A stretch of 64,000 bases of DNA from RYN-122 sp963761655. Its GTDB lineage: Bacteria > Actinomycetota > Actinomycetes > Mycobacteriales > SCTD01. Both the position numbers and the translations under genes were made by a program. The stretch covers positions 644,130-708,129 of the forward strand of contig CAVXHI010000008.1 of assembly GCA_963761655.1 (NCBI GenBank), in the 5' to 3' direction. This document shows, piece by piece, positions 38,926-48,665 of this stretch. Below the pieces are notes generated by a model, which saw only the letters and a program-made list of their open reading frames with translations, was not told the origin of the DNA and made no database searches. The first letter of the stretch is position 1. The number at the start of each line of letters is the position of its first letter.

Positions 38926-39657
38926 GTGGACCTCTCGCGCTGGACCCTGCGCCGCTCGGTCGCGCTGCTGTCCGCCTTCCGGGTCGAGCAGACCGACCCG
39001 GCCCGCTTCTACCGCACCCTCGCGGAGGACTCCGTCCAGCAGGTCCTCGGGTACGCGGCCCTCGAGGGCGCCGTCGTCCTCGACGTCGGGGGCGGTCCCG
39101 GCTGGTTCGCCGACGCGTTCCGGCGGGCCGGGGCGGCGTACGTGTCGGTGGAGTCCGACCTCGGGGAGCTCGCGGCCGTCACCGTGCCCGGGCCCGGCAG
39201 CGTCCTCGGCTCCGCCCTGGCGCTCCCGTTCCGCGACGGGGCGGTCGACGTCTGCTACTCCAGCAACGTCCTCGAGCACGTGCCCGACCAGGACCGGATG
39301 CTCGACGAGATGCTGCGCGTCGTGCGCCCGGGCGGGCTGGTCTTCTGCTCGTACACGCTGTGGCTCTCGCCGCACGGGGGGCACGAGACGTCGCCGTGGC
39401 ACTACGTCGGCGGCACGTACGCGGCCCGGCGGTACGCGCGACGGCACGGCAGGCCGCCGAAGAACGTCTACGGCACGAGCATGTTCCCGGCGTGGGCCGG
39501 CCGCGGGGTCCGCTGGGCGAGGCGGCACCCCGACGTCGAGGTCGTGCACCTGCTGCCGCGCTACCACCCGTGGTGGGCCTGGTGGGTCGCGCAGGTGCCG
39601 GGGCTGCGCGAGGTCGCGGCCTGGAACCTCGTCCTGGTGCTGCGCCGCCGCCGGTAG
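38926..39657 (+). CDS. Class I SAM-dependent methyltransferase
   Basis: A 243-residue methyltransferase. Motif I is VVLDVGGGPGWFADAFRRAG, followed by VSVESD, ALALPFRDGAVDVCYSSNVL and EHVPDQ, and the RPGG motif. The C-terminal half (SPHGGHETSPWHYVGG; the Trp-rich RYHPWWAWWVAQVPG) is typical of methyltransferases in actinobacterial cell-wall glycan clusters. The acceptor is unknown; the location beside GT4 and AftD-like genes suggests a sugar polymer or glycolipid. Confidence 0.87.
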   Translation: MDLSRWTLRRSVALLSAFRVEQTDPARFYRTLAEDSVQQVLGYAALEGAVVLDVGGGPGWFADAFRRAGAAYVSVESDLGELAAVTVPGPGSVLGSALALPFRDGAVDVCYSSNVLEHVPDQDRMLDEMLRVVRPGGLVFCSYTLWLSPHGGHETSPWHYVGGTYAARRYARRHGRPPKNVYGTSMFPAWAGRGVRWARRHPDVEVVHLLPRYHPWWAWWVAQVPGLREVAAWNLVLVLRRRR

Positions 39658-39809
39658 GGACGTACCGGGGCAGTCCCGGACGAGGCCAGGTCACGGTCCG
39701 GCCGCAGTGCGGCGTGCCCGCTCGTCCCTCGTGTCTGGTTGTCGGACCGCGGGGCTATGGTCCCGGTCACAGGGTCCGCACCCGGGCCCGCACCGCGAGG
39801 AGGACACCT

Positions 39810-39992
39810 GTGAGCACGCAGATCGAGGAGACGCCGCTCCCGCGGGACGCGCGCGGCACCGCACTCGCCGCCGGTCTCGCCGCCCTGCTGGTCGTCGCCA
39901 CGGGCATCGGACTGGCCTCCGCCGTCGGCAGCAGCTCGATCGACCGCGTCTCCGACAGCACGTCCACCGCCCCCGTCTACGGCGCCCCGTAG
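39810..39992 (+). CDS. 60-residue single-helix membrane protein upstream of an MFS gene
   Basis: GTG 39810 with a strong GAGGAGG site. One hydrophobic helix (ALAAGLAALLVVATGIGLA) between a polar N-terminus (STQIEETPLPRDARG) and a short Ser/Asp/Thr tail. The MFS transporter starts 34 bases later, also with a strong site, so the two are one operon. Possibly an accessory subunit of the transporter; no family recognised. Confidence 0.7.
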   Translation: MSTQIEETPLPRDARGTALAAGLAALLVVATGIGLASAVGSSSIDRVSDSTSTAPVYGAP

Positions 39993-40026
39993 CCCCCGTC
40001 CTGCACCCCCCGCGTCGAGGAGACAC

Positions 40027-41727
40027 ATGAGCACAGCGCTGCACGTCGGGGCCCCACGGATCACGCCCGTGCAGAGGCTCTACCGCCGCGAGCTCGAGCA
40101 CTACCCGGACACCGGCCCCCGCTTCTTCCAGCTCGGCATCGTCGTCCTGGCGACCGTGATCCTGTACTACGAGAACTACATCGGCGGCGCGGTCGCGACC
40201 CAGCTCCTGGGCGACCTGGACATGACGTTCAACTACTACGTCATCATCCTGGTCGTCGCGAACGCCCTCGGCGCGGGGGCCTCGGCGGCGACCGGCCTGG
40301 CGGACCGCTTCGGCCGCGCGAACCTGGTCGCCTACGGCCTGGCCCTCACCGGCGTCATCACGGCCTTCGGCATCCCCAACGCCGACAGCAAGGGCACCTT
40401 CTTCGTCCTGACCGCGCTGCTCGGGATCGTCGAGGGGATCATCCTCGTCGCGACCCCGGCCCTGGTCCGCGACTTCAGCCCGCAGCTGGGCCGCGCGTCG
40501 GCGATGGGCTTCTGGACGCTCGGCCCGGTGGTCGGCAGCCTCGTCGTCAGCAGCGTCTCGAGCAACACCCTCGACACCTACCCGCGCTGGCAGGACCAGT
40601 TCGTCATCTGCGGGATCGTCGGCCTGGTCGTCTTCGTCCTCGCCTTCTTCACGCTGCGCGAGCTGGCCCCGGCCATCCGCGACCAGCTCATGGTCAGCCT
40701 CAAGGACCGCGAGCTGATCGAGGCCCGGGCCCGCGGCATCGACGTCGAGGCCGAGCTCGAGCGCCCGTTCGCCCGCGTGTTCACCCTGCCGATCATCATC
40801 TCGGCGCTGTCCATCTCGCTGTTCCTGCTCGGCTACTACACCGCCGTCGCGTTCTTCCCCATCTTCTTCCAGACGGTGCAGGGCTTCACCGCAGACCAGG
40901 CCAACGGCCTGCTCAACTACTACTGGGCCTTCAACGCGATCACGCTGATCATCGCGGGGCTGCTCTCGGACCGGCTCCGGGTGCGCAAGCCCTTCATGCT
41001 CTTCGGCGGCGTCGGCTCGATCGTCGCGAGCTTCTTCCTCTACCGCTTCACGCCGGACACGACGACGTCGTACCGGGCGTGGGCGATCGTCCTGGCCTTC
41101 GTCGGCATCTACGGTGCCCTGGCGTTCTCCACCTGGATGGCCAGCTTCACCGAGACCGTCGAGCAGAAGAGCCCGGCCCTGATCGCCCACGGCCTCGCCG
41201 TCTGGGGGCTGCTGCTGCGCATCGTCGTCGCGGCGAGCTTCCTGCTGCTGCCGCAGGTGATCGACAGCGTGAACCCGCTCGTCGAGAACGGCGCGCAGGT
41301 CCAGGCCGCCGCGGCGCGGCAGGAGGCCATCCTCCCGACCGTGCAGGCCAACCAGGAGTTCCTCGCCGACATCCAGGCCCGCTACCCCGAGGGCACGGAG
41401 ATCCCGGCCGACGTGCAGAAGGAGGTCGTCGAGACCGTCGGCGCCGACGTCGCGACCGCGCTGCAGGACCCGGCGGTCAAGGCCGACGTCGCCCTGCTCA
41501 GCGCGGAGGGCGAGAAGGTGCAGCAGGCCCAGCGGGACTCGCCGCGGCAGTGGCAGCGCTGGTTCCTCATCTGCCTGCTCGGACAGCTGCTCTTCCTGCC
41601 GGCGGTGTTCCTGCTCAAGGGCCCGTGGTCGGCGAAGAAGGCCCGCGAGGAGGCGCTCGAGCACGACCGGATCGTGCAGGCCGAGCTCGCCGCCATGAGC
41701 GGAGAGCCCACGACCTCGGTCTACTAG
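40027..41727 (+). CDS. Major facilitator superfamily transporter with a large internal loop
   Basis: A 566-residue MFS transporter. The motif-A region is ATGLADRFGRANLVAYG between helices 2 and 3, and the repeat is GLLSDRLRVRKPFMLFG. An unusual soluble segment of about 110 residues (DSVNPLVENGAQVQAAAARQ through KADVALLSAEGEKVQQAQRD) lies before the last helix; it is helical and charged and resembles the insert seen in actinobacterial sugar-phosphate/acid MFS members. ATG 40027 with GAGGAG. Substrate unknown. The first half has FNYYVIILVVANALGAGASA, helix 2. Confidence 0.88.
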   Translation: MSTALHVGAPRITPVQRLYRRELEHYPDTGPRFFQLGIVVLATVILYYENYIGGAVATQLLGDLDMTFNYYVIILVVANALGAGASAATGLADRFGRANLVAYGLALTGVITAFGIPNADSKGTFFVLTALLGIVEGIILVATPALVRDFSPQLGRASAMGFWTLGPVVGSLVVSSVSSNTLDTYPRWQDQFVICGIVGLVVFVLAFFTLRELAPAIRDQLMVSLKDRELIEARARGIDVEAELERPFARVFTLPIIISALSISLFLLGYYTAVAFFPIFFQTVQGFTADQANGLLNYYWAFNAITLIIAGLLSDRLRVRKPFMLFGGVGSIVASFFLYRFTPDTTTSYRAWAIVLAFVGIYGALAFSTWMASFTETVEQKSPALIAHGLAVWGLLLRIVVAASFLLLPQVIDSVNPLVENGAQVQAAAARQEAILPTVQANQEFLADIQARYPEGTEIPADVQKEVVETVGADVATALQDPAVKADVALLSAEGEKVQQAQRDSPRQWQRWFLICLLGQLLFLPAVFLLKGPWSAKKAREEALEHDRIVQAELAAMSGEPTTSVY

Positions 41728-41752
41728 GCGCTCCCGGGAGCCCCTCGTCGCC

Positions 41753-42568
41753 TCAGGCGGCGGGGGGCTTCTGCGTGACCCAGACCGCGGTGCCCGGCAG
41801 CAGCGCGCCCCGCAGCGGGCTCCACTGGCCCCACTCGCGGGCGTGCCCCTCGGGCCACTCCGGCTCGAGCAGGTCGGTGAGGACCAGGCCGGCCCCCACG
41901 ATCTCGCGGACCCGGTCGCCGAGGGTGCGGTGGTGCTCGACGTAGACGGCGTCGCCGGCGTCGTCGACCTCGACGTAGGGCGTGCGGTCGAAGTAGCTCT
42001 GCTGCGCGGTCAGACCGGCGGGGCCCGGGTCGTCCGGGAAGGCCCACCGGGTGGGGTGCGTCGTCGAGAAGACGGCCCGCCCGCCAGGACGCAGCACCCG
42101 GGCCACCTCCTGCCAGGTGCCCGCGCTGTCAGCGACGAAGGGGAGCCCGCCGAAGGCGCTCGCCACGACGTCGAAGGACGCGTCCCGGAACGGCATCCGC
42201 TGCGCGTCGGCCTGCACGGTCCGCACCGCCACCCCGGACCGCGCGTCCAGCTCGCGGGCCTTCTGCAGCATCCCCAGGGACACGTCGAACGCCGTCACCC
42301 GCGCGCCCAGGGCCGCGAGGAACCGCCCGCCCTGGGCCGCGCCGCAGCCCACCTCGAGCACGTCCCTGCCCTCGACGTCGCCGAGCAGGTGGACGTCGGC
42401 CTCGCGCAGCCCCTCCGGGCACCAGAGCAGGTCGACGTCGCCGAGGAAGGCGCCGTGCTCCTCGTAGTACTCGCCGGCGCTGGCGTCCCACCACTGCCGG
42501 TTGGCCCGGGCGCTCTCCTGCGGGTCGGCCTCGCGGTGCACCACCGCCGCTGGCCCCTGCTCGCTCAT
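41753..42568 (-). CDS. Class I SAM-dependent methyltransferase
   Basis: A 271-residue methyltransferase close to the SCO/Rv family of small-molecule enzymes: NRQWWDASAGEYYEEHGAFL, motif I VLEVGCGAAQGGRFLAALGA, DAQRMPFRDASFDVVASAFG, RVLRPGGRAVFSTTHP. The start MSEQGPAAV at 42568 is the only good ATG. It is divergent from rpsA (138 bases between starts) and convergent with the MFS gene (25 bases apart). Substrate not predictable. Confidence 0.88.
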   Translation of the reverse strand: MSEQGPAAVVHREADPQESARANRQWWDASAGEYYEEHGAFLGDVDLLWCPEGLREADVHLLGDVEGRDVLEVGCGAAQGGRFLAALGARVTAFDVSLGMLQKARELDARSGVAVRTVQADAQRMPFRDASFDVVASAFGGLPFVADSAGTWQEVARVLRPGGRAVFSTTHPTRWAFPDDPGPAGLTAQQSYFDRTPYVEVDDAGDAVYVEHHRTLGDRVREIVGAGLVLTDLLEPEWPEGHAREWGQWSPLRGALLPGTAVWVTQKPPAA

Positions 42569-42653
42569 GCGTCTAGTCTGTGGGGTACGCGCCGCGGGCG
42601 TGGAACTGTGCCGTCTCTCCTTCGCCGACGCCCTCGCCCGCTGCGCTCCTGGA

Positions 42654-42676
42654 GACCGTCCCGTCGGGGGACGGTC
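42654..42676 (+). promoter_or_regulatory. Leader hairpin of rpsA
   Basis: GACCGTCCC-GTCGG-GGGACGGTC, a 9-bp perfect stem with a 5-base loop 29 bases before the TTG start of rpsA. Its place in the leader suits translational control, possibly autoregulation by S1; that is inference. Confidence 0.45.
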
Positions 42677-42705
42677 CTGATCCCACCGCAGCCGGAGCCT
42701 CTCCC

Positions 42706-44223
42706 TTGACGAGCACCCTCCCCCACTCCAACGCACCCCAGGTCGCGATCAACGACATCGGGTCGATGGAGGACTTCCTCGCCGCGATCGACGCCACGAT
42801 CAAGTACTTCAACGACGGCGACATCGTCGAAGGCACGATCGTCAAGGTCGACCGCGACGAGGTCCTGCTCGACATCGGCTACAAGACCGAGGGCGTCATC
42901 CCCTCGCGCGAGCTGAGCATCAAGCACGACGTCGACCCGAACGAGGTCGTCAAGGTCGGCGACGTCGTCGAGGCCCTCGTCCTCCAGAAGGAGGACAAGG
43001 AGGGTCGCCTGATCCTGTCCAAGAAGCGTGCGCAGTACGAGCGCGCCTGGGGCACGATCGAGAAGATCAAGGAGGAGGACGGCATCGTCACGGGCACCGT
43101 GATCGAGGTCGTCAAGGGTGGTCTCATCCTCGACATCGGCCTCCGCGGCTTCCTCCCGGCCTCGCTGGTCGAGATGCGCCGCGTCCGCGACCTCCAGCCG
43201 TACGTCGGCAAGGAGCTCGAGGCGAAGATCATCGAGCTGGACAAGAACCGCAACAACGTCGTCCTGTCCCGCCGCCAGTGGCTCGAGCAGACCCAGTCCG
43301 AGGTCCGCTCCACGTTCCTCGCGACCCTGCAGAAGTCGCAGGTCCGGTCCGGCGTCGTCTCCTCGATCGTCAACTTCGGTGCCTTCGTGGACCTCGGCGG
43401 CGTCGACGGCCTCGTCCACGTCTCCGAGCTGTCCTGGAAGCACATCGACCACCCGTCCGAGGTCGTCGAGGTCGGCCAGGAGGTCACCGTCGAGGTCCTC
43501 GACGTCGACCTCGACCGCGAGCGCGTCTCCCTGTCGCTCAAGGCGACGCAGGAGGACCCCTGGCAGCAGTTCGCCCGGACGCACCAGATCGCCCAGGTCG
43601 TGCCCGGCAAGGTCACCAAGCTCGTCCCGTTCGGTGCCTTCGTGCGCGTCGACGAGGGCATCGAGGGCCTGGTCCACATCTCCGAGCTGGCCGAGCGCCA
43701 CGTCGAGATCCCGGAGCAGGTCGTCAACGTCGGCGACGAGCTCCTCGTCAAGGTCATCGACATCGACCTCGAGCGCCGTCGCATCAGCCTGTCGCTGAAG
43801 CAGGCCAACGAGGGCGGCGGCACCGGCGAGGCGCACTTCGACCCGGCCCAGTACGGCATGGCGGCCCAGTACGACGAGGCCGGCCAGTACATCTACCCGG
43901 ACGGCTTCGACCCTGACACGGGCGAGTGGCTGCCCGGCTTCGAGGCCGCGCGCGACCTGTGGGAGAAGCAGTACGCCGATGCGCAGAAGCGCTTCGAGGC
44001 CCACCAGGAGCAGATCAAGCGCATGGCGGCGGCGGACGCCGAGGCGGCTCTGCCGACCTCGTACACCTCCGCCACCGGCCTCGAGGGCGAGGCGGGCGAC
44101 ATCCCCGAGGACGCCCCCGACGCCCCGGCCCGTCCGGCCGCCCCCGCGGCCAGCGGTGGCACCCTCGCCTCCGACGAGGCCCTGCAGGCCCTGCGCGAGA
44201 AGCTCTCGGGCGGCGGCGCGTAG
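42706..44223 (+). CDS. rpsA: 30S ribosomal protein S1
   Basis: A 505-residue ribosomal protein S1 with four S1/OB domains: about 40-110 (GDIVEGTIVKVDRDEVLLDI), 125-195 (GIVTGTVIEVVKGGLILDIG), 210-285 (RSGVVSSIVNFGAFVDLGGV) and 297-370 (PGKVTKLVPFGAFVRVDEGI). It binds mRNA leaders and helps initiation. Start TTG 42706 (GGAG nine bases upstream) matches the family start; the frame is open upstream but not conserved. The C-terminal tail is Ala/Glu/Pro-rich and low complexity, usual in actinobacteria. Confidence 0.97.
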   Translation: MTSTLPHSNAPQVAINDIGSMEDFLAAIDATIKYFNDGDIVEGTIVKVDRDEVLLDIGYKTEGVIPSRELSIKHDVDPNEVVKVGDVVEALVLQKEDKEGRLILSKKRAQYERAWGTIEKIKEEDGIVTGTVIEVVKGGLILDIGLRGFLPASLVEMRRVRDLQPYVGKELEAKIIELDKNRNNVVLSRRQWLEQTQSEVRSTFLATLQKSQVRSGVVSSIVNFGAFVDLGGVDGLVHVSELSWKHIDHPSEVVEVGQEVTVEVLDVDLDRERVSLSLKATQEDPWQQFARTHQIAQVVPGKVTKLVPFGAFVRVDEGIEGLVHISELAERHVEIPEQVVNVGDELLVKVIDIDLERRRISLSLKQANEGGGTGEAHFDPAQYGMAAQYDEAGQYIYPDGFDPDTGEWLPGFEAARDLWEKQYADAQKRFEAHQEQIKRMAAADAEAALPTSYTSATGLEGEAGDIPEDAPDAPARPAAPAASGGTLASDEALQALREKLSGGGA

Positions 44224-44243
44224 CACCCGCACCCCTGCACGAC

Positions 44244-44278
44244 CCGGAGCCCGGCACCCTCGTGGTGCCGGGCTCCGG
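44244..44278 (+). terminator. Perfect 15-bp terminator hairpin after rpsA
   Basis: A perfect 15-bp stem (44244-44258 with 44264-44278) around CTCGT, 20 bases after the rpsA stop. No U-tract. Confidence 0.85.
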
Positions 44279-44324
44279 CGCGTCCGGGCCTCCGGCTCCC
44301 CAGTCCGGGTTCCCCGGCTGGACC

Positions 44325-44571
44325 GGCAGGACGGGACTCCACCTGGGGCGTGTGCACCGCGTGGGAGTCCCTGGCGGCCCCAGGCCGGCCCGGGTGGAGT
44401 CCGGACCTGCTGCGTCCCCGGAGGGCACTCCCGGACGCGAGCACTCGGATCGGTGGCCACGGCGGACCCGGCGCGGCAGCAGCGGACTCCACCGTCCCCT
44501 CATGGCAGCCCGACCGGGTGGCGCCCAGGCTCGAGGCCGGTCTGCCCGGGCACCCTCTGGAGTCCGGACCT
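44325..44571. repeat. REP-like palindromic repeat cluster in the 385-base gap before the DUF559 gene
   Basis: The gap 44279-44663 has no gene but holds four copies of a short element with palindromic core GTCCGGAC: forward variant at 44325-44352, reverse GGTGGAGTCCGGACCTGC at 44393-44410, forward variant about 44481-44494, and reverse core at 44558-44571. Two more copies follow the DUF559 gene. Alternating orientation and extragenic position are features of REP elements. Confidence 0.7.
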
Positions 44572-44663
44572 CCCGCTCGAGCCGGCCTCCCCGGTCGCCC
44601 CTCCCTCCACAGGCGGCCGCGCAGCCCTGGTCGGGACCTCCTGCTCGCGGGACGGTCCGCCCC

Positions 44664-45635
44664 GTGGACGTCCTCGGTGCGGTGGAGCAGGTCGGTCGGC
44701 GGCACCAGGGCCTGGCGCCGGTGCGGGAGCTCCTGACCGCCGGCGCCTCGCCGTCGTCGCTGAGCCGGGCGACCGGCTCGGGCAGGCTCGTCCGGGTCGG
44801 GCGCGGCGTCCTCGCGCGCTCGCCTCTGCCGGCCGCGCCTCGGCACCAGGTCACGGGCGCGGGCGCCGACCCGGACGCCGTCCTCCGGGTGCGTGCCCTG
44901 TTGCTCAGCCGCCCCGGTGCGGTCGCGGTGGGTCGCACAGCAGCCGTCCTGCGCGGCTGGGGACTGCTGCACGAGCCCGTGCGACACGAGGTGGCCGTCG
45001 CGCACGGCAGTCGCCGGGCAGCCGGTCGGGGTCCGGCGGCGTCACAGGTGCGCGACCTCCGGCGGCAGGACCTCGTGGTGCTGCCCGGGACCGCCGCCCT
45101 CCCTGTCCAGGCGGCCGAGCAGCTCGTCCTGCAGGCGGGGGGCCGCCTGTCGCTGCTGCAGGCCGTGGTCCTGGCGGACAGTGCGCTCAGGAGCGGCGAC
45201 GTGGACCTGGAGCAGCTGTGGCGTGCAGCGGCCCGGCGACCTGGTGCCCCCGGTGCCTCCCGCCTGCGGCGGGTGCTGACCCTGGCCGACCCGGCGAGCG
45301 GATCGGTGCTCGAGTCGGTGCTGCGGGTCCACCTGCTGCTGGCCGGACTGGTCGGGTTCGAGACACAGCGCCCGCTGCGGGACGTCCGCTCCGGGCACGT
45401 GCTCCGCGCGGACTTCTGCTGGTCGCAGGAGCGGCTCGTCGTGGAGACCGACGGGGCGGCCTGGCACGACGAGCCGGCGCGGGACCGCCGGGTGGACAAC
45501 AGCCTCGCGGCGCTCGGGTACCGGGTGCTCCGCTACACGTGGGCGGAGGTGGTCCACGAGCCGGAGCGCGTCGTCGCCGAGATCGCGGCCGCCCTCGGCA
45601 GGTCCGGACTCCACCAGGGGCGTGGCGCGGCATGA
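44664..45635 (+). CDS. AbiEi-like N-terminus fused to a DUF559 (VSR-like) nuclease domain
   Basis: A 323-residue protein. The N-terminus (VRELLTAGASPSSLSRATGS, then GRLVRVGRGVLARS) matches the winged-helix entry of AbiEi-type proteins, and the C-terminal 110 residues form a DUF559 PD-(D/E)XK-like domain: VLRADFCWSQERLVVETDGA contains Asp and Glu, then RRVDNSLAALGYRVLRYTWA. DNA repair, phage defence or toxin-antitoxin roles are possible; none is shown. It lies alone between rpsA and coaE, flanked by repeats. GTG 44664 has only a weak ribosome site. Confidence 0.8.
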   Translation: MDVLGAVEQVGRRHQGLAPVRELLTAGASPSSLSRATGSGRLVRVGRGVLARSPLPAAPRHQVTGAGADPDAVLRVRALLLSRPGAVAVGRTAAVLRGWGLLHEPVRHEVAVAHGSRRAAGRGPAASQVRDLRRQDLVVLPGTAALPVQAAEQLVLQAGGRLSLLQAVVLADSALRSGDVDLEQLWRAAARRPGAPGASRLRRVLTLADPASGSVLESVLRVHLLLAGLVGFETQRPLRDVRSGHVLRADFCWSQERLVVETDGAAWHDEPARDRRVDNSLAALGYRVLRYTWAEVVHEPERVVAEIAAALGRSGLHQGRGAA

Positions 45636-45695
45636 CGGGCCGTAGGCCGGGCGCGGACAGCTCTGCCTGATCGACCGGTGGGGTCCGGACCTGCC
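45597..45695. repeat. Inverted pair of the REP-like element after the DUF559 gene
   Basis: 45597-45615 and 45677-45695 are inverted copies identical at 18 of 19 positions (GGCAGGTCCGGACTCCACC). The left arm extends as a 28-base direct repeat (25/28) of 44325-44352, so the DUF559 gene is bracketed by direct repeats 1.27 kb apart. The left arm overlaps the gene's last 39 bases. Confidence 0.7.
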
Positions 45696-45734
45696 GCGAT
45701 GGCCCGGGCACCAGCCCCCCGCTACGGTCGGGCC

Positions 45735-46328
45735 GTGAAGACGATCGGGCTGACGGGTGGCATCGGCTCGGGCAAGTCGACGGTCAGCCGCCTCCTGGCC
45801 TCGTACGGGGCGGTCGTCGTCGACGCGGACCTGCTCGCCCGCGAGGTCGTGGAGCCGGGCAGCGAGGGCCTGGCCGCCGTCGTCGAGGAGTTCGGCCCGG
45901 AGGTCCTGCGGGCGGACGGCAGCCTGGACCGGGAGGCCCTCGGCGCCCGGGTCTTCCCGGACCCCGAGGCCCTGCAGCGCCTCAACGGTCTGCTGCACCC
46001 CCGCATCGGCGCGCTCACCCTCGAGCGCTTCGCCGCCGCGGCGGCCGGTGGCGCCCCGCTGCTCGTGCACGACGTGCCGCTCCTGGTCGAGAACGGCCTG
46101 CAGGGCGGCTACGAGGAGGTCGTGGTCGTCGACGTCTCGCCCGAGGTGCAGCTGCACCGGCTGGTCCAGGTCCGGGGGACCGACGAGGCCGACGCCCGGG
46201 CCCGCATCGCCCGGCAGGCCACCCGCGAGGACCGGCTCGCCGCCGCCACCGTCGTCCTGCACAACGACGGGACCCGGACCGAGCTGGAGCAGCAGGTCAG
46301 GGCCCTGTGGGAGCGCCTGGTGGGCTGA
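45735..46328 (+). CDS. coaE: Dephospho-CoA kinase
   Basis: A 197-residue kinase for the last step of coenzyme A synthesis. P-loop GLTGGIGSGKST (residues 5-16), DADLLAREVVEPGS, RLNGLLHPRIG, and the family VHDVPLLVENGL block are present. GTG 45735 gives the canonical start KTIGLTGG. In actinobacteria that have a longer CoaE with a C-terminal UPF0157 domain the gene is twice this size; here only the kinase is encoded. Confidence 0.95.
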   Translation: MKTIGLTGGIGSGKSTVSRLLASYGAVVVDADLLAREVVEPGSEGLAAVVEEFGPEVLRADGSLDREALGARVFPDPEALQRLNGLLHPRIGALTLERFAAAAAGGAPLLVHDVPLLVENGLQGGYEEVVVVDVSPEVQLHRLVQVRGTDEADARARIARQATREDRLAAATVVLHNDGTRTELEQQVRALWERLVG

Positions 46329-46411
46329 CGCGGCCGGGGCGCCACCTCACCCGGCCCGTGCCGGGGCGACGACCGACGCCGGATGTCGGAGGGCGGACGT
46401 ACCGTCGAGGG

Positions 46412-48598
<2,187 letters not shown>

Positions 48599-48665
48599 CG
48601 GGTCGGGCGGCCGGTGTTACCGCCGGTAGCATCGGGCCTTCGGATCACGACCGCGGGAGGTTGCT

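Noticed and set aside
44325..45624. Insertion sequence carrying the DUF559 gene
   Set aside because: No transposase and the 28-base direct repeats are internal members of a repeat family with no clean target-site duplication.
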